From assembly GCA_007693855.1 (NCBI GenBank), contig RECU01000077.1, positions 62,001-126,000 on the forward strand: 64,000 bases of DNA. The letters run 5' to 3'. Positions 55,881-64,000 of this stretch are shown here, in pieces (positions within the stretch are counted from its first letter, which is position 1; each line of letters begins with the position of its first letter). A program made the translations under genes and the position numbers. This stretch comes from Gammaproteobacteria bacterium (GTDB taxonomy: Bacteria; Pseudomonadota; Gammaproteobacteria; Steroidobacterales; PWYM01). Below the pieces are notes generated by a model that saw only the letters and a program-made list of their open reading frames with translations, searched no databases and had not been told where the DNA came from.

Positions 55881-57077
55881 TCAGTCCGCCAAGCGCGTCA
55901 CGCCGGCAGCGGCCAGCGCCGCGATCTGGGCATCGTCGTAGCCTGCTTCGCGCAGAAGCTCCGTGCCGTGCTCGCCCAGGCGGGGGGGCAGCCGTCGGAC
56001 CTCTGCTGGCGTGGCCGAGAAATTGATCGGCAGGCGCGTCATGCGCAGGCGCCCCTCGCTGGGGTGATCGACCTCCTGCCAGAACCCCACCGCCTTCAGA
56101 TGCGGGTCATCGACCAGGTCCTCCAGTGAATTGACCACGATGGTGGGCACACTGGTCTTCTCGAACACCGCCAGCCATTCGCCGGTGGTCCGCGTGGCCA
56201 TGATCCTGCCGGTTTCCTCGTAGGTGTCATCGATGTTGCGAACGCGATCGGCCAGGGTGGTAAAGCGCGGATCTTCCAGCAGGTCGGGCCGCTCGGTGAG
56301 TCTGCAGAAGGTCTCCCAGTGGCTGTCCATGTAGGGCAGGATGGCGATGTAGCCGTCTTTTGTCCGATAGGGCTTGCGGTGATGGCTCATCAGCCGGGCA
56401 TAGCCGGCGGTGCCGATCGGCGGTTCGAAGGTCATGCCCCAGAGATGCTCGGCCATCACGTAATAGACCATGGTCTCGAACATGGGTACTTCCAGCTCCT
56501 GCCCTTCACCGGTCTTCTCGCGGTGATACAGCGCGGCCAGCACGGCCTGGACGACGGCCATGGCGGTGGTCTTGTCGGCCACCACGGTCGGCAGATAGCG
56601 CGGCTCACCCAGCACCATTTCGTTGAGCATGGCGATGCCGCTGACCGCCTGGATTGAATCATCGAGCGCGCCCTTGCTGCCGTAAGGCCCTGCGCGCCCG
56701 TAGCCGTAGCTGCCGCAATAGATGATGTCCGGTTTCACCTGGCTGAGGGCGGCGTAGTCGAGACCGAGCTTGGTCATCACCTGCGGGCGGTTGTTATGGA
56801 TCAGCACATCCGCGGTTTTCGCCAGCGCCAGCACCGCCTCGACCGCCTCGGGTCGCTTCAGATCCAGCACCAGGCTGCGCTTGTTGCGGTTGCAGGTCAG
56901 ATAGAGGGCCGCCATGCCCGGGTTACGGGCCGCCCCCAACCCGCGATTGCTGTCCCCGCGCGGCGGTTCGATCTTGACGACATCCGCCCCCATGTCAGCC
57001 AGGATCTGGCAGGCCCACGGTCCGAGGACCACACTGGTGAGTTCGAGGATACGCACACCCTCCAGGGGACCGGCCAC
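55881..57077 (-). CDS. CaiB/BaiF-family CoA-transferase (family III)
   Basis: A 398-residue protein with the family III start LEGVRILELTSVVLGPWACQILADMGADVVKIEPPRGD, then NRNKRSLVLDLKRPEA, DVLIHNNRPQVMTKLGLDYAAL, YCGSYGYGRAGPYGSKGALDDSIQAVSGI (containing the Asp corresponding to the catalytic aspartate) and the C-terminal small domain. Such enzymes move CoA between carboxylic acids (formyl-CoA:oxalate, carnitine, bile acids, succinyl-CoA:benzylsuccinate). Substrate unknown, but it lies among other possible acid-catabolism genes. It is divergent from the small basic protein; the 57078-57250 gap (173 bases) has no clear promoter. Confidence 0.93.
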   Translation of the reverse strand: MAGPLEGVRILELTSVVLGPWACQILADMGADVVKIEPPRGDSNRGLGAARNPGMAALYLTCNRNKRSLVLDLKRPEAVEAVLALAKTADVLIHNNRPQVMTKLGLDYAALSQVKPDIIYCGSYGYGRAGPYGSKGALDDSIQAVSGIAMLNEMVLGEPRYLPTVVADKTTAMAVVQAVLAALYHREKTGEGQELEVPMFETMVYYVMAEHLWGMTFEPPIGTAGYARLMSHHRKPYRTKDGYIAILPYMDSHWETFCRLTERPDLLEDPRFTTLADRVRNIDDTYEETGRIMATRTTGEWLAVFEKTSVPTIVVNSLEDLVDDPHLKAVGFWQEVDHPSEGRLRMTRLPINFSATPAEVRRLPPRLGEHGTELLREAGYDDAQIAALAAAGVTRLAD

Positions 57078-57250
57078 AGGCGACTCCTTCTCTCAGTTGC
57101 GTGCACTGACGTTGCTGCAGTGCAATGCGTGGAAATTGCGGATAGACGTGAGCATTAGGCCTCGGAGATGCTCGGGAATGACATAGCGGAAACCCGCAGT
57201 GTACCGCCAGCAGACAAGCCGTCAGGCGTTAGCCCGAGGAGTGACAGCGG

Positions 57251-57508
57251 ATGGTGAAGGTCATCGAGCACAAGGTCAGCAGGGAAGTGAAGGCCTGGCT
57301 GAAGAAAGAGGCCGCGGAGCAGAAGGAACGCTACAAGAAAATCGTCGCCGAGCAGGAGGCGCTCTCGCCGAAGCGTGACAAGTGGGTCGCGGATTTCCTC
57401 GAGCGCATCCAGTCGCGCGGCTTCAACGTGCACGCCGATATGCTGAGGAAGATTCCGGCGGCCGAGATCCCGAAGAAACCGCGGCGCAGATTCAAGGTGG
57501 TGTTCTGA
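57251..57508 (+). CDS. Small, highly charged helical protein, unknown
   Basis: An 85-residue, strongly Lys/Glu/Arg-rich protein (MVKVIEHKVSREVKAWLKKE...) predicted largely helical, with a basic proline-containing tail (IPKKPRRRFKVVF). No known family recognised. ATG 57251 has GAGGAG about 9 bases upstream. It is 62 bases upstream of the cupin gene on the same strand, so they are probably cotranscribed. It could be a partner of the cupin or a nucleic-acid-binding protein; no firm call. Confidence 0.65.
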   Translation: MVKVIEHKVSREVKAWLKKEAAEQKERYKKIVAEQEALSPKRDKWVADFLERIQSRGFNVHADMLRKIPAAEIPKKPRRRFKVVF

Positions 57509-57570
57509 AGCCCGGTTCCGCCGGCAGTCCCCGCGCCCGATGGCGCGCCGATATCCCGCAGGAGTGACGC

Positions 57571-58569
57571 ATGGCCCGTCCACACATCGAACCCTTCGTT
57601 GATCGCGACGTCTCCTTCAAAAAAATGACGCTGCCCGGCTTCCCCAAGGGCATGCACTACAAGATGTTGAGCCTGGATACCGACACCGGCGCCTGTTCGA
57701 TGACGGTGATGTATGAAAACGGCTACGTCCAGCCGCCGGGCATGAGTTATGCCGACATGGAACTGTTCATCATGTCGGGCTATCTGGAGAGCGATGAGAA
57801 GCGCTACACGCCAGGCAGCTACTTCTGGGTGCCGCCAGGCGTGCATATGCCCGCACTTCGGGCGCCGCGGGGCTGCGTGGCCCTGATGTTCTACAACTAC
57901 GCGGAGCCGAGTTTCGTCGAATCCGATTCAGACCATCAGCTGGCCGAGCGCGACAACCTCACGATCGTCAATGCCTACGAGGACATGCACTGGACCTCGA
58001 CCAACTTCTTCCCGGCGACCGCGTCCGGCTGTCTGGTCAAGGTGCTGCGCTTCGACCAGCGCACCCAGGCCTTCACTTTCCTCTACTGCATGACGCCGAA
58101 CTTCTGGCAGGACAACATCTCCTACCACGACTGCGCCGAGGAGGCCTATCACATCTGGGGCACGTCCTGGATGATGCAGTTCGGCAACTTGCCGACGGGC
58201 GGGTATTTCTGGCGCCCGCCCTACATCAACCACGGGGCGTTTGCCTGCAAGCTCGGCACCCTGGCGCTGGGCCGAACCGACAGCCAGCTCTACAACCACT
58301 TCCATTTCAATCCGTGGACGACGCCGGAAGAAAACCGCGAACGCGCCGCGTCACGCATGCTCGCCTGGAAGCCGGAACTCTATCGCTGGATCGAGCAGCA
58401 TGGTGGCCACAACCACCCGCACGTGCCCAATGACTTCGAGTACGACGGCCAGGGTGACCCGCACGCCATTGCCCATGCGCATGGTGTCCCGCACGACCAT
58501 GGCGATGGCCACCACCACCACGAGCACGAAGAAAAGCCCAAGCGGCGTCGCCGCAGGCGCAGCAACTGA
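57571..58569 (+). CDS. Bicupin-like protein with a histidine-rich, polybasic C-terminal tail
   Basis: A 332-residue protein with two cupin-like halves: MSYADMELFIMSGYLESDEKRYTPGSYFWVPPGVHMPALRAPRGCVALMFY (about 52-100) and CAEEAYHIWGTSWMMQFGNLPTGGYFWRPPYINHGAF (about 190-225). The pattern resembles DUF4437-type cupins, though I am not certain. From about residue 275 a tail carries 14 histidines (HGGHNHPH, HAHGVPHDHGDGHHHHEHEE) and ends in KPKRRRRRRSN. Such tails store or deliver Ni, Zn or Co in metallochaperones, so metal buffering for the cupin site is plausible. ATG 57571 follows AGGAG. Confidence 0.8.
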   Translation: MARPHIEPFVDRDVSFKKMTLPGFPKGMHYKMLSLDTDTGACSMTVMYENGYVQPPGMSYADMELFIMSGYLESDEKRYTPGSYFWVPPGVHMPALRAPRGCVALMFYNYAEPSFVESDSDHQLAERDNLTIVNAYEDMHWTSTNFFPATASGCLVKVLRFDQRTQAFTFLYCMTPNFWQDNISYHDCAEEAYHIWGTSWMMQFGNLPTGGYFWRPPYINHGAFACKLGTLALGRTDSQLYNHFHFNPWTTPEENRERAASRMLAWKPELYRWIEQHGGHNHPHVPNDFEYDGQGDPHAIAHAHGVPHDHGDGHHHHEHEEKPKRRRRRRSN

Positions 58570-58574
58570 CTGAG

Positions 58575-58611
58575 GCTGCCGGCGCCGCGCGTGAGCGCGC
58601 GCGCCGGCAGC
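58575..58611. terminator. Strong GC-rich hairpin between convergent genes
   Basis: Outer arms gctgccggcgc (58575-58585) and gcgccggcagc (58601-58611) are perfectly complementary, with further GC pairing possible inside. It lies between the cupin stop and the cytochrome c stop and can serve both. Followed by GGTTTC, not a long T-run. Confidence 0.65.
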
Positions 58612-58615
58612 GGTT

Positions 58616-59143
58616 TCAGTCCGCGGTCGCCGGGGTGGTTTCCTGGATCAGGTAGGCGATGAGGTTGGTGCGGTCGTCTTCGCGGCGGATGCCGGCGAAG
58701 GCCATGCGGTTACCGGGCACAAAGCTGCTCGGTCGCACCAGCCACTCTTCCATGGTGGCCGGAGTCCAGACGACGCCCGAGTTGCGCAGGGCGTCGGAGT
58801 AACTGAAGCCCTCGCGCTGTGCGGCCTCACTGCCGAACATGCCCCAAAGATTTGGTCCGGCCGGCCGATGTGGCTCGCCCTCGCCCAGGGTATGGCAGGC
58901 ACGGCACTGCAGAAACACCCGTTCCCCCCGCTGCAGATCGGCGCTCGCGAATCGCGGCAAGGCCAGGTACTCGGCGCCACTCAGCACCTCGGCTTCGCGC
59001 GGATCAGCGGCGATCTCCGCCTCCTGGGCTGCAGGCGCCTCAACCGTGGCCGGCGGCGGCGCATCCTCGCGGCTGCAGCCGGTGACCAGCGTCATGCTGG
59101 CAAGGGCGGCGGCCAGCGCAAGTGGGGTGATCTTCTGAGACAC
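58616..59143 (-). CDS. Lipoprotein class I cytochrome c
   Basis: A 175-residue monohaem cytochrome. GTG 59143 with GGAGGA 7 bases upstream gives a lipoprotein signal (lipobox LVTGC, Cys23), a Pro/Ala/Glu-rich linker, haem site CRACH at 80-84 and axial Met146 in GNRMAFAG. The pattern HTLGEGEPHRPAGPNLWGMFG and the late GNRMAF match the mitochondrial-type/c2-like class I fold. It is membrane-tethered in the periplasm and may accept electrons from a periplasmic dehydrogenase. An upstream ATG at 59248 would add a non-homologous stretch. Gap to the upstream cysteine hydrolase is 101 bases. Confidence 0.88.
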   Translation of the reverse strand: MSQKITPLALAAALASMTLVTGCSREDAPPPATVEAPAAQEAEIAADPREAEVLSGAEYLALPRFASADLQRGERVFLQCRACHTLGEGEPHRPAGPNLWGMFGSEAAQREGFSYSDALRNSGVVWTPATMEEWLVRPSSFVPGNRMAFAGIRREDDRTNLIAYLIQETTPATAD

Positions 59144-59244
59144 GGCGGTTCCTCCATACGGGTCAGTCGCAGCCTTGCGGCTCCAGGCACCCGCCTGGCG
59201 ACGACGAATGCTGGCGCGCATGATAGGCGCCGCGGGCGCTCGGC

Positions 59245-59874
59245 TCAACGCTGCGCGTGCTCAGCCAGTTGTCGCTCCATGTCGGCCGCGGTGACCACCT
59301 CGCAATACCGCCGGGAAATATCCCGCAGGTTGTCCTGATGGGGCCGCTCATCGACATCGCCCACACAGTCCTCGGGCACGAACACCCGATAGCCATGGGA
59401 AAAGGCATCCACGACCGAGGCGCGAACACAGCCGCTGGTCGTACAGCCGGTGATGATGACGGTATCCACGCCGTGCTTGTGCAGGAAGGTCGTGAGCGGC
59501 GTCAGAAAAAAGATCGACGGGGCATTCTTGCAGAACACGAAGTCATGTCGCTCGTCGAGCACCCGAGGGTCGATGGCCGTGCAGGGATGACCGTAGTAGA
59601 ACTGGTCATGTACCGCCTGTACTTTCCAGTACGGCATGTCCTGCTCGCTGCCATACGCGGTATAGCAGCTGGCTACCGGAACCCCATGCTCCCGCGCGAC
59701 GCGCAGCAGTTCCCCGGTACGGTCCGTGGCCTGCTGCACCATTGGCAGGTTGCCGAGCGGATATTGCGGGTCGGTGAAGGCCAGCTGCAGATCGACCACC
59801 AGGACTGCCGGACGACGCCCGAACTCGATCTTCTGACTGGCGTAGCCCACATCACTGTAGCGGTCCTGTGCCAT
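59245..59874 (-). CDS. Isochorismatase-like cysteine hydrolase
   Basis: A 209-residue hydrolase of the isochorismatase/N-carbamoylsarcosine amidase group. The probable catalytic triad is Asp28 (VVDLQLAFTD), Lys116 (FCKNAPSIFF) and Cys149 (TGCTTSGCVRASVVDA). GCTTSGCVRAS and the following DAFSHGYRVFVPEDCVGD are closest to carbamoylsarcosine amidase-type enzymes, which cleave C-N bonds. ATG 59874 has GAGGAG upstream. It lies 4 bases after the DUF6491-like lipoprotein stop. Substrate unknown. Confidence 0.88.
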   Translation of the reverse strand: MAQDRYSDVGYASQKIEFGRRPAVLVVDLQLAFTDPQYPLGNLPMVQQATDRTGELLRVAREHGVPVASCYTAYGSEQDMPYWKVQAVHDQFYYGHPCTAIDPRVLDERHDFVFCKNAPSIFFLTPLTTFLHKHGVDTVIITGCTTSGCVRASVVDAFSHGYRVFVPEDCVGDVDERPHQDNLRDISRRYCEVVTAADMERQLAEHAQR

Positions 59875-59878
59875 CGCC

Positions 59879-60355
59879 CTACTCCTCGTCGCCCTGCGGC
59901 AGTTCGATTTCCGTTTCATCAGCCGCCGGTTCCCCCGGGGCCTCACCCTCGAAGCGTACCAGCAATTCGGTCAGCTCGGTCTCGGTCAGCCGGCGCACGC
60001 TGCTGACGGGGCAGCGCTGGGGCATCAGTCCAGGCTGGATGATCACAGCATCCCCGGCAAAGCCGCCAAGGCGCTCCATGCGACCCCGCAGTGCGATGGT
60101 GTCGCTGAAGCGCAGTCCTCGACAGGGCGGCAGCAGCTCGACGTGATAGGCCTGGCGGCGGGTCGGTGCGTAGAGGATGAGGTTGCTGTCGTCGAGCACA
60201 CGGAAATCCCGGACCTGGTCGATTCGAACCCAGTCGGTGCTGATCGGCCGGCTCTCGACCCCCTCGTCATCACGCACTTCGGCGGACTCCGGCACGGTGG
60301 CACAGCCTGCGGCAAGCACGAACATCGGCAGCAGTAGGGGTATCCATCTGGTCAT
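59879..60355 (-). CDS. Lipoprotein of unknown function (DUF6491-like)
   Basis: A 158-residue putative lipoprotein: signal helix MTRWIPLLLPMFVLAAGC with lipobox LAAGC at Cys18. A small beta-rich domain (STDWVRIDQVRDFRVLDDSNLILYAPTRRQAYHVELLPPCRGLRFSDTIALRG) resembles DUF6491 proteins, and the tail is acidic. Two cysteines in LPPCRGL and PQRCPVSS may pair. It is 47 bases downstream of the ACP gene and 4 bases before the cysteine hydrolase. Function unknown. Confidence 0.7.
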   Translation of the reverse strand: MTRWIPLLLPMFVLAAGCATVPESAEVRDDEGVESRPISTDWVRIDQVRDFRVLDDSNLILYAPTRRQAYHVELLPPCRGLRFSDTIALRGRMERLGGFAGDAVIIQPGLMPQRCPVSSVRRLTETELTELLVRFEGEAPGEPAADETEIELPQGDEE

Positions 60356-60402
60356 GTCATCACCTCCTGTCCCAGAGTTGGACTGGTCTGGGGCCCGGGC
60401 GT

Positions 60403-60639
60403 TCAGCGCGCAAGGTACGCCAGGGCGCCCGCCAGGGTGGTCAGTTTCGGGTAGTCGCGCTCCGGGATGTCGATCCCGGTGGCCTTGTGCACCGCCACGA
60501 TAAAATTGAAGAAGTCCATGGAGTCGAGCTCCAGCGCGTCGCGCAGGTCCTCGTCCTCACGCAGCGTGTCGAAGTCGGCTTCGGGGGCGACCGATGCCAG
60601 CGCCTCGGCCAGCATGGCCCGGGTATCCTGTTGGCTCAT
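60403..60639 (-). CDS. Dedicated acyl carrier protein
   Basis: A 78-residue acidic four-helix carrier protein with the phosphopantetheine site Ser40 in LELDSMDFFNFI. ATG 60639 overlaps the stop of the E2 gene by 4 bases (60636-60639), so it is translationally coupled to a 2-oxoacid dehydrogenase E2. It is separate from any fatty-acid synthesis cluster (no fabD, fabG or fabF nearby). It probably receives an acyl group made or activated by the upstream enzymes, but which one is not shown by sequence. Confidence 0.9.
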   Translation of the reverse strand: MSQQDTRAMLAEALASVAPEADFDTLREDEDLRDALELDSMDFFNFIVAVHKATGIDIPERDYPKLTTLAGALAYLAR

Positions 60640-61862
60640 AAGCGTTCGGGCTCCTGCAGCAGGTCATCGATGATATCGAGCAGGCGGCCACCGGTCTGTC
60701 CGTCGCTCGCGCGGTGATCGCCCATGAGGCTGACGGTCGCCTGCGGGCGCGGGACGACCGCATCGCCGACCACCCGGGGTCGGGGCGCGATCCGGCCGAT
60801 GCCGATCAGCGCAACCTGCGGCGGGTAGATCACGCCGACCACGCCATCGGCACCGCGGTCGCCCAGGCTGGTGACCGTACATGTCGCCTCGGACAACTCC
60901 GAGCTGCGCAGTCCGCCGCGCCGGGCGCGCCCGACCAGGTCGGCGAGCCTGTGCATCAACTCTGGCAGGGGCAGACGATCGGCATCGTGCAGGGCTGGGG
61001 CCACCAGTCCGCCGCCACGCAGCGAAATGGCCCAGCCGAGGTGAACGGACTCGACCGGCTGCAGGTCCCCCTCGATCCAGTAGGCGTTCAACGTGGGCAC
61101 GCGGCGGAGCCCGAGTGCACAGGCCTTGGCCAGCAGCGCAGCTGGCAGCAGGCGCTGGTCGGGGGGCAGGCCTTCGTTGTGTGCCGTCAGCCAGTCGAGT
61201 GCGCGGCTGAGGTCGACGTCGCGGAACAGCGCATAGTGGGGAATGTCGCGGTTGGCCCGGGTCATGGCCGCAGCGATCGCCCGCCGCATCGCCGCGGCCG
61301 GGGTGTCGCGGGTGTCGGTTGCCGGCTCCGCCGGGAGTTGGACCACGGTGTCACCGTTGGCGAACCCGGCCAGGACTTCGACATCGGCGAGGGTGACGCG
61401 GCCGTCCAGACCGGTTCCGGTGAGCTGCATCACGTCGATCCCGAGCTCCGTGGCCCGGCGCCTGGCCCCGACGGTGGCATGCGTATCCGCACCCAGCGCG
61501 TCCGTGGCCGTGGGTGTATCGGCATCCGGGTGCTGATGCACGACCGCTGGGGCAGCCCCATCACGCTTCGCCGGCCGCGCGGGCTCCGGCGGCGGCGTGC
61601 CCTCTGCCTCTGCCTCTGCCTCTGCCCCGGCGCCGGACAGCTGGGCCAGCACGGTCCCGACCGGCAGGGTCTCGCCGGGTTGGACGCACAGGCTCTCGAT
61701 CACGCCCTCGGTGAAGATCTCAACGTCGATGATCCCCTTGTCGGTCTCGACCAGCGCCACCACCTCGCCGCGCTGGACGCGGTCGCCGACGGCGACTTTC
61801 CACTCGACCAGCGTACCCGCCTCCATGTCGGCGCCCAGCGAGGGCATGCGGAACTCGTTCAC
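60636..61862 (-). CDS. 2-oxoacid dehydrogenase E2 acyltransferase (ACP-linked operon)
   Basis: A 408-residue E2. One lipoyl domain (about 1-77; [22 protein letters not shown], lipoyl Lys42 in [11 protein letters not shown]), an Ala/Glu/Pro linker, a subunit-binding domain ([34 protein letters not shown], about 145-178) and the catalytic domain with [18 protein letters not shown]. The DHRxxDG active site is intact. GTG 61862 ([12 protein letters not shown]) overlaps the E1beta stop by 4 bases; longer readings run through E1beta antiphase. The linker contains a hexanucleotide repeat (about 61602-61626). Confidence 0.9.
   Translation of the reverse strand: MNEFRMPSLGADMEAGTLVEWKVAVGDRVQRGEVVALVETDKGIIDVEIFTEGVIESLCVQPGETLPVGTVLAQLSGAGAEAEAEAEGTPPPEPARPAKRDGAAPAVVHQHPDADTPTATDALGADTHATVGARRRATELGIDVMQLTGTGLDGRVTLADVEVLAGFANGDTVVQLPAEPATDTRDTPAAAMRRAIAAAMTRANRDIPHYALFRDVDLSRALDWLTAHNEGLPPDQRLLPAALLAKACALGLRRVPTLNAYWIEGDLQPVESVHLGWAISLRGGGLVAPALHDADRLPLPELMHRLADLVGRARRGGLRSSELSEATCTVTSLGDRGADGVVGVIYPPQVALIGIGRIAPRPRVVGDAVVPRPQATVSLMGDHRASDGQTGGRLLDIIDDLLQEPERL
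61602..61626. repeat. 6-bp repeat in the E2 linker
   Basis: About four copies of ctctgc encode alternating Glu-Ala in the linker after the lipoyl domain. Copy-number change would only alter linker length. Confidence 0.6.
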
Positions 61863-62854
61863 GTTGCCTCCAGCAGGCCCCGGGCCGCCTCGACAATGCC
61901 TGCCACCGACGGCAGCGCGGCCTGCTCGAGGTGCGCGGCATAGGGAATGGGCACCTCGCGCGTGCACACGCGCGCGACCGGGGCCTTGAGACTGTCGAAA
62001 CACTGCTCCATCAGCCGCATGCCGATCTCGGCGGCGAGGGAGCCGCTGCGCCAGCCTTCATCCACGATCACCGCCCGTCCCGTATGCCGCACGGTCGCGA
62101 GGATGGCGGCCTCGTCGAGCGGCCTGAGCACGCGCAGGTCCAGCACCGCCGCCTCGATCCCCTCCTCGGCCAGCCGCGCTGCCGCCTCCAGGGTCTTCGG
62201 CAGGCTGCCACCATAGGTGATCAGCGAGAGGTCGCCGCCCTCGCGGCGCAGCCGGGCGTCGGTGATGTCGACCTTGGTGACGTCCGGCGGAATCTCACCT
62301 TCGGCGTTGTAGAGCATGATGTGTTCGAACAGGAGCACCGGATTGGGATCGGCCAGTGCTGGGGCGAGCATGTACCGGGCGTCCTCCACGGTCCCGGGCG
62401 CCAGTACGCGAAGTCCGGGAATGTGGGCATACCAGCCCTCGAGGCTGTGCGAGTGCTGGGCCGCCAGCTGGCGACCAGCGCCGGTGGCCATGCGGATGAC
62501 CACCGGCACGGCGAACTGTCCGCCGGACATGTGCGGGATCGTGGCGGCGGAGTTCATGATCTGGTCCAGCGCCAGCAGGCTGAAGTTGCAGGTCATGATC
62601 TCGACGATGGGCCGCAGGCCGGCGATCGCCGCGCCGATGCCCGCGCCCACGAAAGCACTCTCCGAGAGCGGCGTGTCGCGGATCCGGCGGTCGCCGAACT
62701 CCTCCAGCAGGCCCTTGCTCACGGCGTAGCACCCGCCGTACAGGCCGACGTCCTCACCCATGAGAAAACTGCGCGGCTCGGCATTCAGTGCATCGCGCAA
62801 CGCCTGTCGGCAGGCCTCGCGATAGGTCATGCGCGTGGGCTGCGCCGCGCTCAT
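61859..62854 (-). CDS. 2-oxoacid dehydrogenase E1 beta subunit (ACP-linked operon)
   Basis: A 331-residue E1 beta chain: [108 protein letters not shown] and [16 protein letters not shown]. It resembles PDH E1 beta of alpha2beta2 type more than the AcoB-like copy at 14275. It overlaps E1alpha by 4 bases at its start and E2 by 4 bases at its end. Confidence 0.92.
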   Translation of the reverse strand: MSAAQPTRMTYREACRQALRDALNAEPRSFLMGEDVGLYGGCYAVSKGLLEEFGDRRIRDTPLSESAFVGAGIGAAIAGLRPIVEIMTCNFSLLALDQIMNSAATIPHMSGGQFAVPVVIRMATGAGRQLAAQHSHSLEGWYAHIPGLRVLAPGTVEDARYMLAPALADPNPVLLFEHIMLYNAEGEIPPDVTKVDITDARLRREGGDLSLITYGGSLPKTLEAAARLAEEGIEAAVLDLRVLRPLDEAAILATVRHTGRAVIVDEGWRSGSLAAEIGMRLMEQCFDSLKAPVARVCTREVPIPYAAHLEQAALPSVAGIVEAARGLLEAT

Positions 62855-63837
62855 GCGGGAACCTCGTCAAGGGTCACGAAGCGCTCGAGGGCGTCGATGG
62901 GCTCCAGACTGCCGCGTTCGGCAAAGGCCACGGCCGCGTCCATCTCGGCCACGATGGCCGTCTCGATCGCCTCCAGTTCCCCGGCCTTGCCCAGCGCGTT
63001 GTCGAGCAACCAGTTCGCCAGCCGGGGGATCGGATCGCGACGGCGCCACAACGCCACCTCCTCGCGCGTGCGATAGCCCTGGGCATCGAACATCGAATGG
63101 GCCCGGAAGCGGTACGTCCGGCATTCCAGGAAGTACGGGCCGCCGGTGGCGCGGATGTGCTCCACCGCACGCGTGGCGGCGGACAGCACCGCCAGCGGAC
63201 TCATGCCATCGACGGACTCACTGGGCAAACGATAACAGGCGGCCTTGCGATGGATGTCGGTTTCGGCTTCGGCCATCTCCAGCGGCGTACCCATGGAGTA
63301 GAGGTTGTTTTCGCAGACGAACAGCACGGGGAGCTGCCAGAGCACAGCGAGGTTGACGCTTTCGTGAAACTCGCCCTCGTCGACCGCGCCCTCGCCGAAA
63401 AAACAGGCGGTGACCGCGTCACGTTCCAGTTCCCGATCCGCGAGCGCGATGCCGATGGCCAACGGCAGTCCCCCACCGACGATGGCGTTGCCCCCGTAGA
63501 AGCGGGTCGCGCGGTCGAAGATGTGCATCGAGCCACCGCGTCCGCGACAGCAGCCCTCGAGGCGACCGAACATCTCGGCCATCAGCACGTCGGTGCCGAT
63601 GCCACGGGCGATCGCCTGGCCATGCTCGCGGTAGGTGGCCACCACGGCATCGCGTGCCGCGAGCGCCTGCATGATGCCCACGGCCACCGCCTCCTGACCG
63701 TCATAGAGATGCAGGAAGCCACGGATCTTTTCCGCCTGGTAGAGCTCGACACAGCGTTCCTCGAACACCCGGATGCGACGCATCTCCCGGTAGAGGTGCA
63801 GCAGCATTGCACGATCGACATGCGCCTTGGTGGTCAT
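62851..63837 (-). CDS. 2-oxoacid dehydrogenase E1 alpha subunit (ACP-linked operon)
   Basis: A 328-residue E1 alpha chain: [40 protein letters not shown] is PDH-like, followed by [31 protein letters not shown] and the ThDP motif [19 protein letters not shown]...[11 protein letters not shown]. The phosphorylation-loop Tyr/Arg region ([10 protein letters not shown]) is conserved. ATG 63837 overlaps the stop of the acyl-CoA synthetase gene by 4 bases (63834-63837). It is probably pyruvate-specific by wording, but this is not proven. Confidence 0.92.
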   Translation of the reverse strand: MTTKAHVDRAMLLHLYREMRRIRVFEERCVELYQAEKIRGFLHLYDGQEAVAVGIMQALAARDAVVATYREHGQAIARGIGTDVLMAEMFGRLEGCCRGRGGSMHIFDRATRFYGGNAIVGGGLPLAIGIALADRELERDAVTACFFGEGAVDEGEFHESVNLAVLWQLPVLFVCENNLYSMGTPLEMAEAETDIHRKAACYRLPSESVDGMSPLAVLSAATRAVEHIRATGGPYFLECRTYRFRAHSMFDAQGYRTREEVALWRRRDPIPRLANWLLDNALGKAGELEAIETAIVAEMDAAVAFAERGSLEPIDALERFVTLDEVPA

Positions 63838-64000
63838 CGGCTGTCGGTCTCCAGGGTGGAGAGATCACCTTCGGGCAGGCCGAGCTCACGTGCGCGGAGC
63901 AATCGCCGCAGCACCTTGCCGCTGCGGGTCTTGGGCAGCTGTTCCCGGAACTCGATGAACTTTGGCGCCACCGCCGGACCCAGCCGCTTGCGGGCATGCC
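63834..64000 (-). CDS. AMP-forming acyl-CoA synthetase, C-terminus only (start outside window)
   Basis: The frame open to the window edge ends with about 54 residues: [20 protein letters not shown], then [21 protein letters not shown]. The [11 protein letters not shown] signature is the C-terminal lysine motif of ANL-superfamily acyl-CoA synthetases, whose Lys takes part in adenylate formation and is a target of acetylation. Its stop overlaps the E1alpha start by 4 bases. The substrate (acetate, propionate or other) is not visible from this fragment. Confidence 0.85.
   Translation of the reverse strand, partial: HARKRLGPAVAPKFIEFREQLPKTRSGKVLRRLLRARELGLPEGDLSTLETDSR

Overview
This is a gene-dense, high-GC stretch (roughly two thirds G+C by eye) of what looks like a gammaproteobacterial chromosome. 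The best lineage evidence is conserved gene order: yebC-ruvC-ruvA-ruvB-ybgC-tolQ-tolR-tolA-tolB-pal-cpoB-queE-queC on one strand, an E. coli-type frdABCD, divergent ilvY/ilvC, a synthetase-type RelA and a fused thrA. I cannot name the genus. I saw no insertion sequence, integrase, phage gene or CRISPR array. No gap between genes exceeds 300 bases; the largest is 38351-38617.

Layout. 1-812 is the end of aconitase. 961-3479 holds an SGNH hydrolase, a YgjP-like metalloprotein and TatD. 3486-5881 is a two-gene respiratory module: cytochrome b plus a membrane-anchored octaheme cytochrome c. 5952-12981 (minus strand) runs MFS exporter, rpe, gph, thrA, thrC, NERD-domain protein; thrB is absent between thrA and thrC. 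13004-17202 is an acetoin-dehydrogenase-like E1alpha/E1beta/E2 set with a P-loop ATPase upstream. 17317-21826 is frdABCD followed by a long-form ketoacyl synthase III. 21869-25799 is ilvC/ilvY, a GMC oxidoreductase and a small membrane protein. A tRNA-Lys(TTT) lies at 25840-25915. 25966-36102 is preQ0 synthesis, Tol-Pal, RuvABC, YebC and a YfaZ-like porin. 36194-38350 is relA. 38618-45880 is a TonB-dependent receptor, a TPR sulfotransferase, CysD and CysNC. 45890-51489 is sucA-sucB-lpd.

The right end (51682-64000) is the accessory part. It has a FAH-family enzyme, a tandem alpha/beta-hydrolase whose two nucleophile elbows both lack Ser/Cys/Asp, a secreted DUF1330 protein, an amidohydrolase, a CaiB/BaiF CoA-transferase, a small basic protein, a cupin with a His-rich tail, a lipoprotein cytochrome c, a cysteine hydrolase and a second lipoprotein. 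It ends in a tightly overlapping operon: acyl-CoA synthetase (only the C-terminus is in the window), E1alpha, E1beta, E2, acyl carrier protein.

How it fits together. Aconitase, OGDH/Lpd and fumarate reductase give both oxidative and reductive TCA segments. Lpd is the only E3 gene visible and could serve three 2-oxoacid dehydrogenase complexes. CysD/CysNC make PAPS, which the sulfotransferase in the same operon can use. The most unusual units are the ACP-linked 2-oxoacid dehydrogenase operon, the receptor-sulfotransferase-PAPS operon, the hydrolase with degenerate elbows, and the His-tailed cupin.
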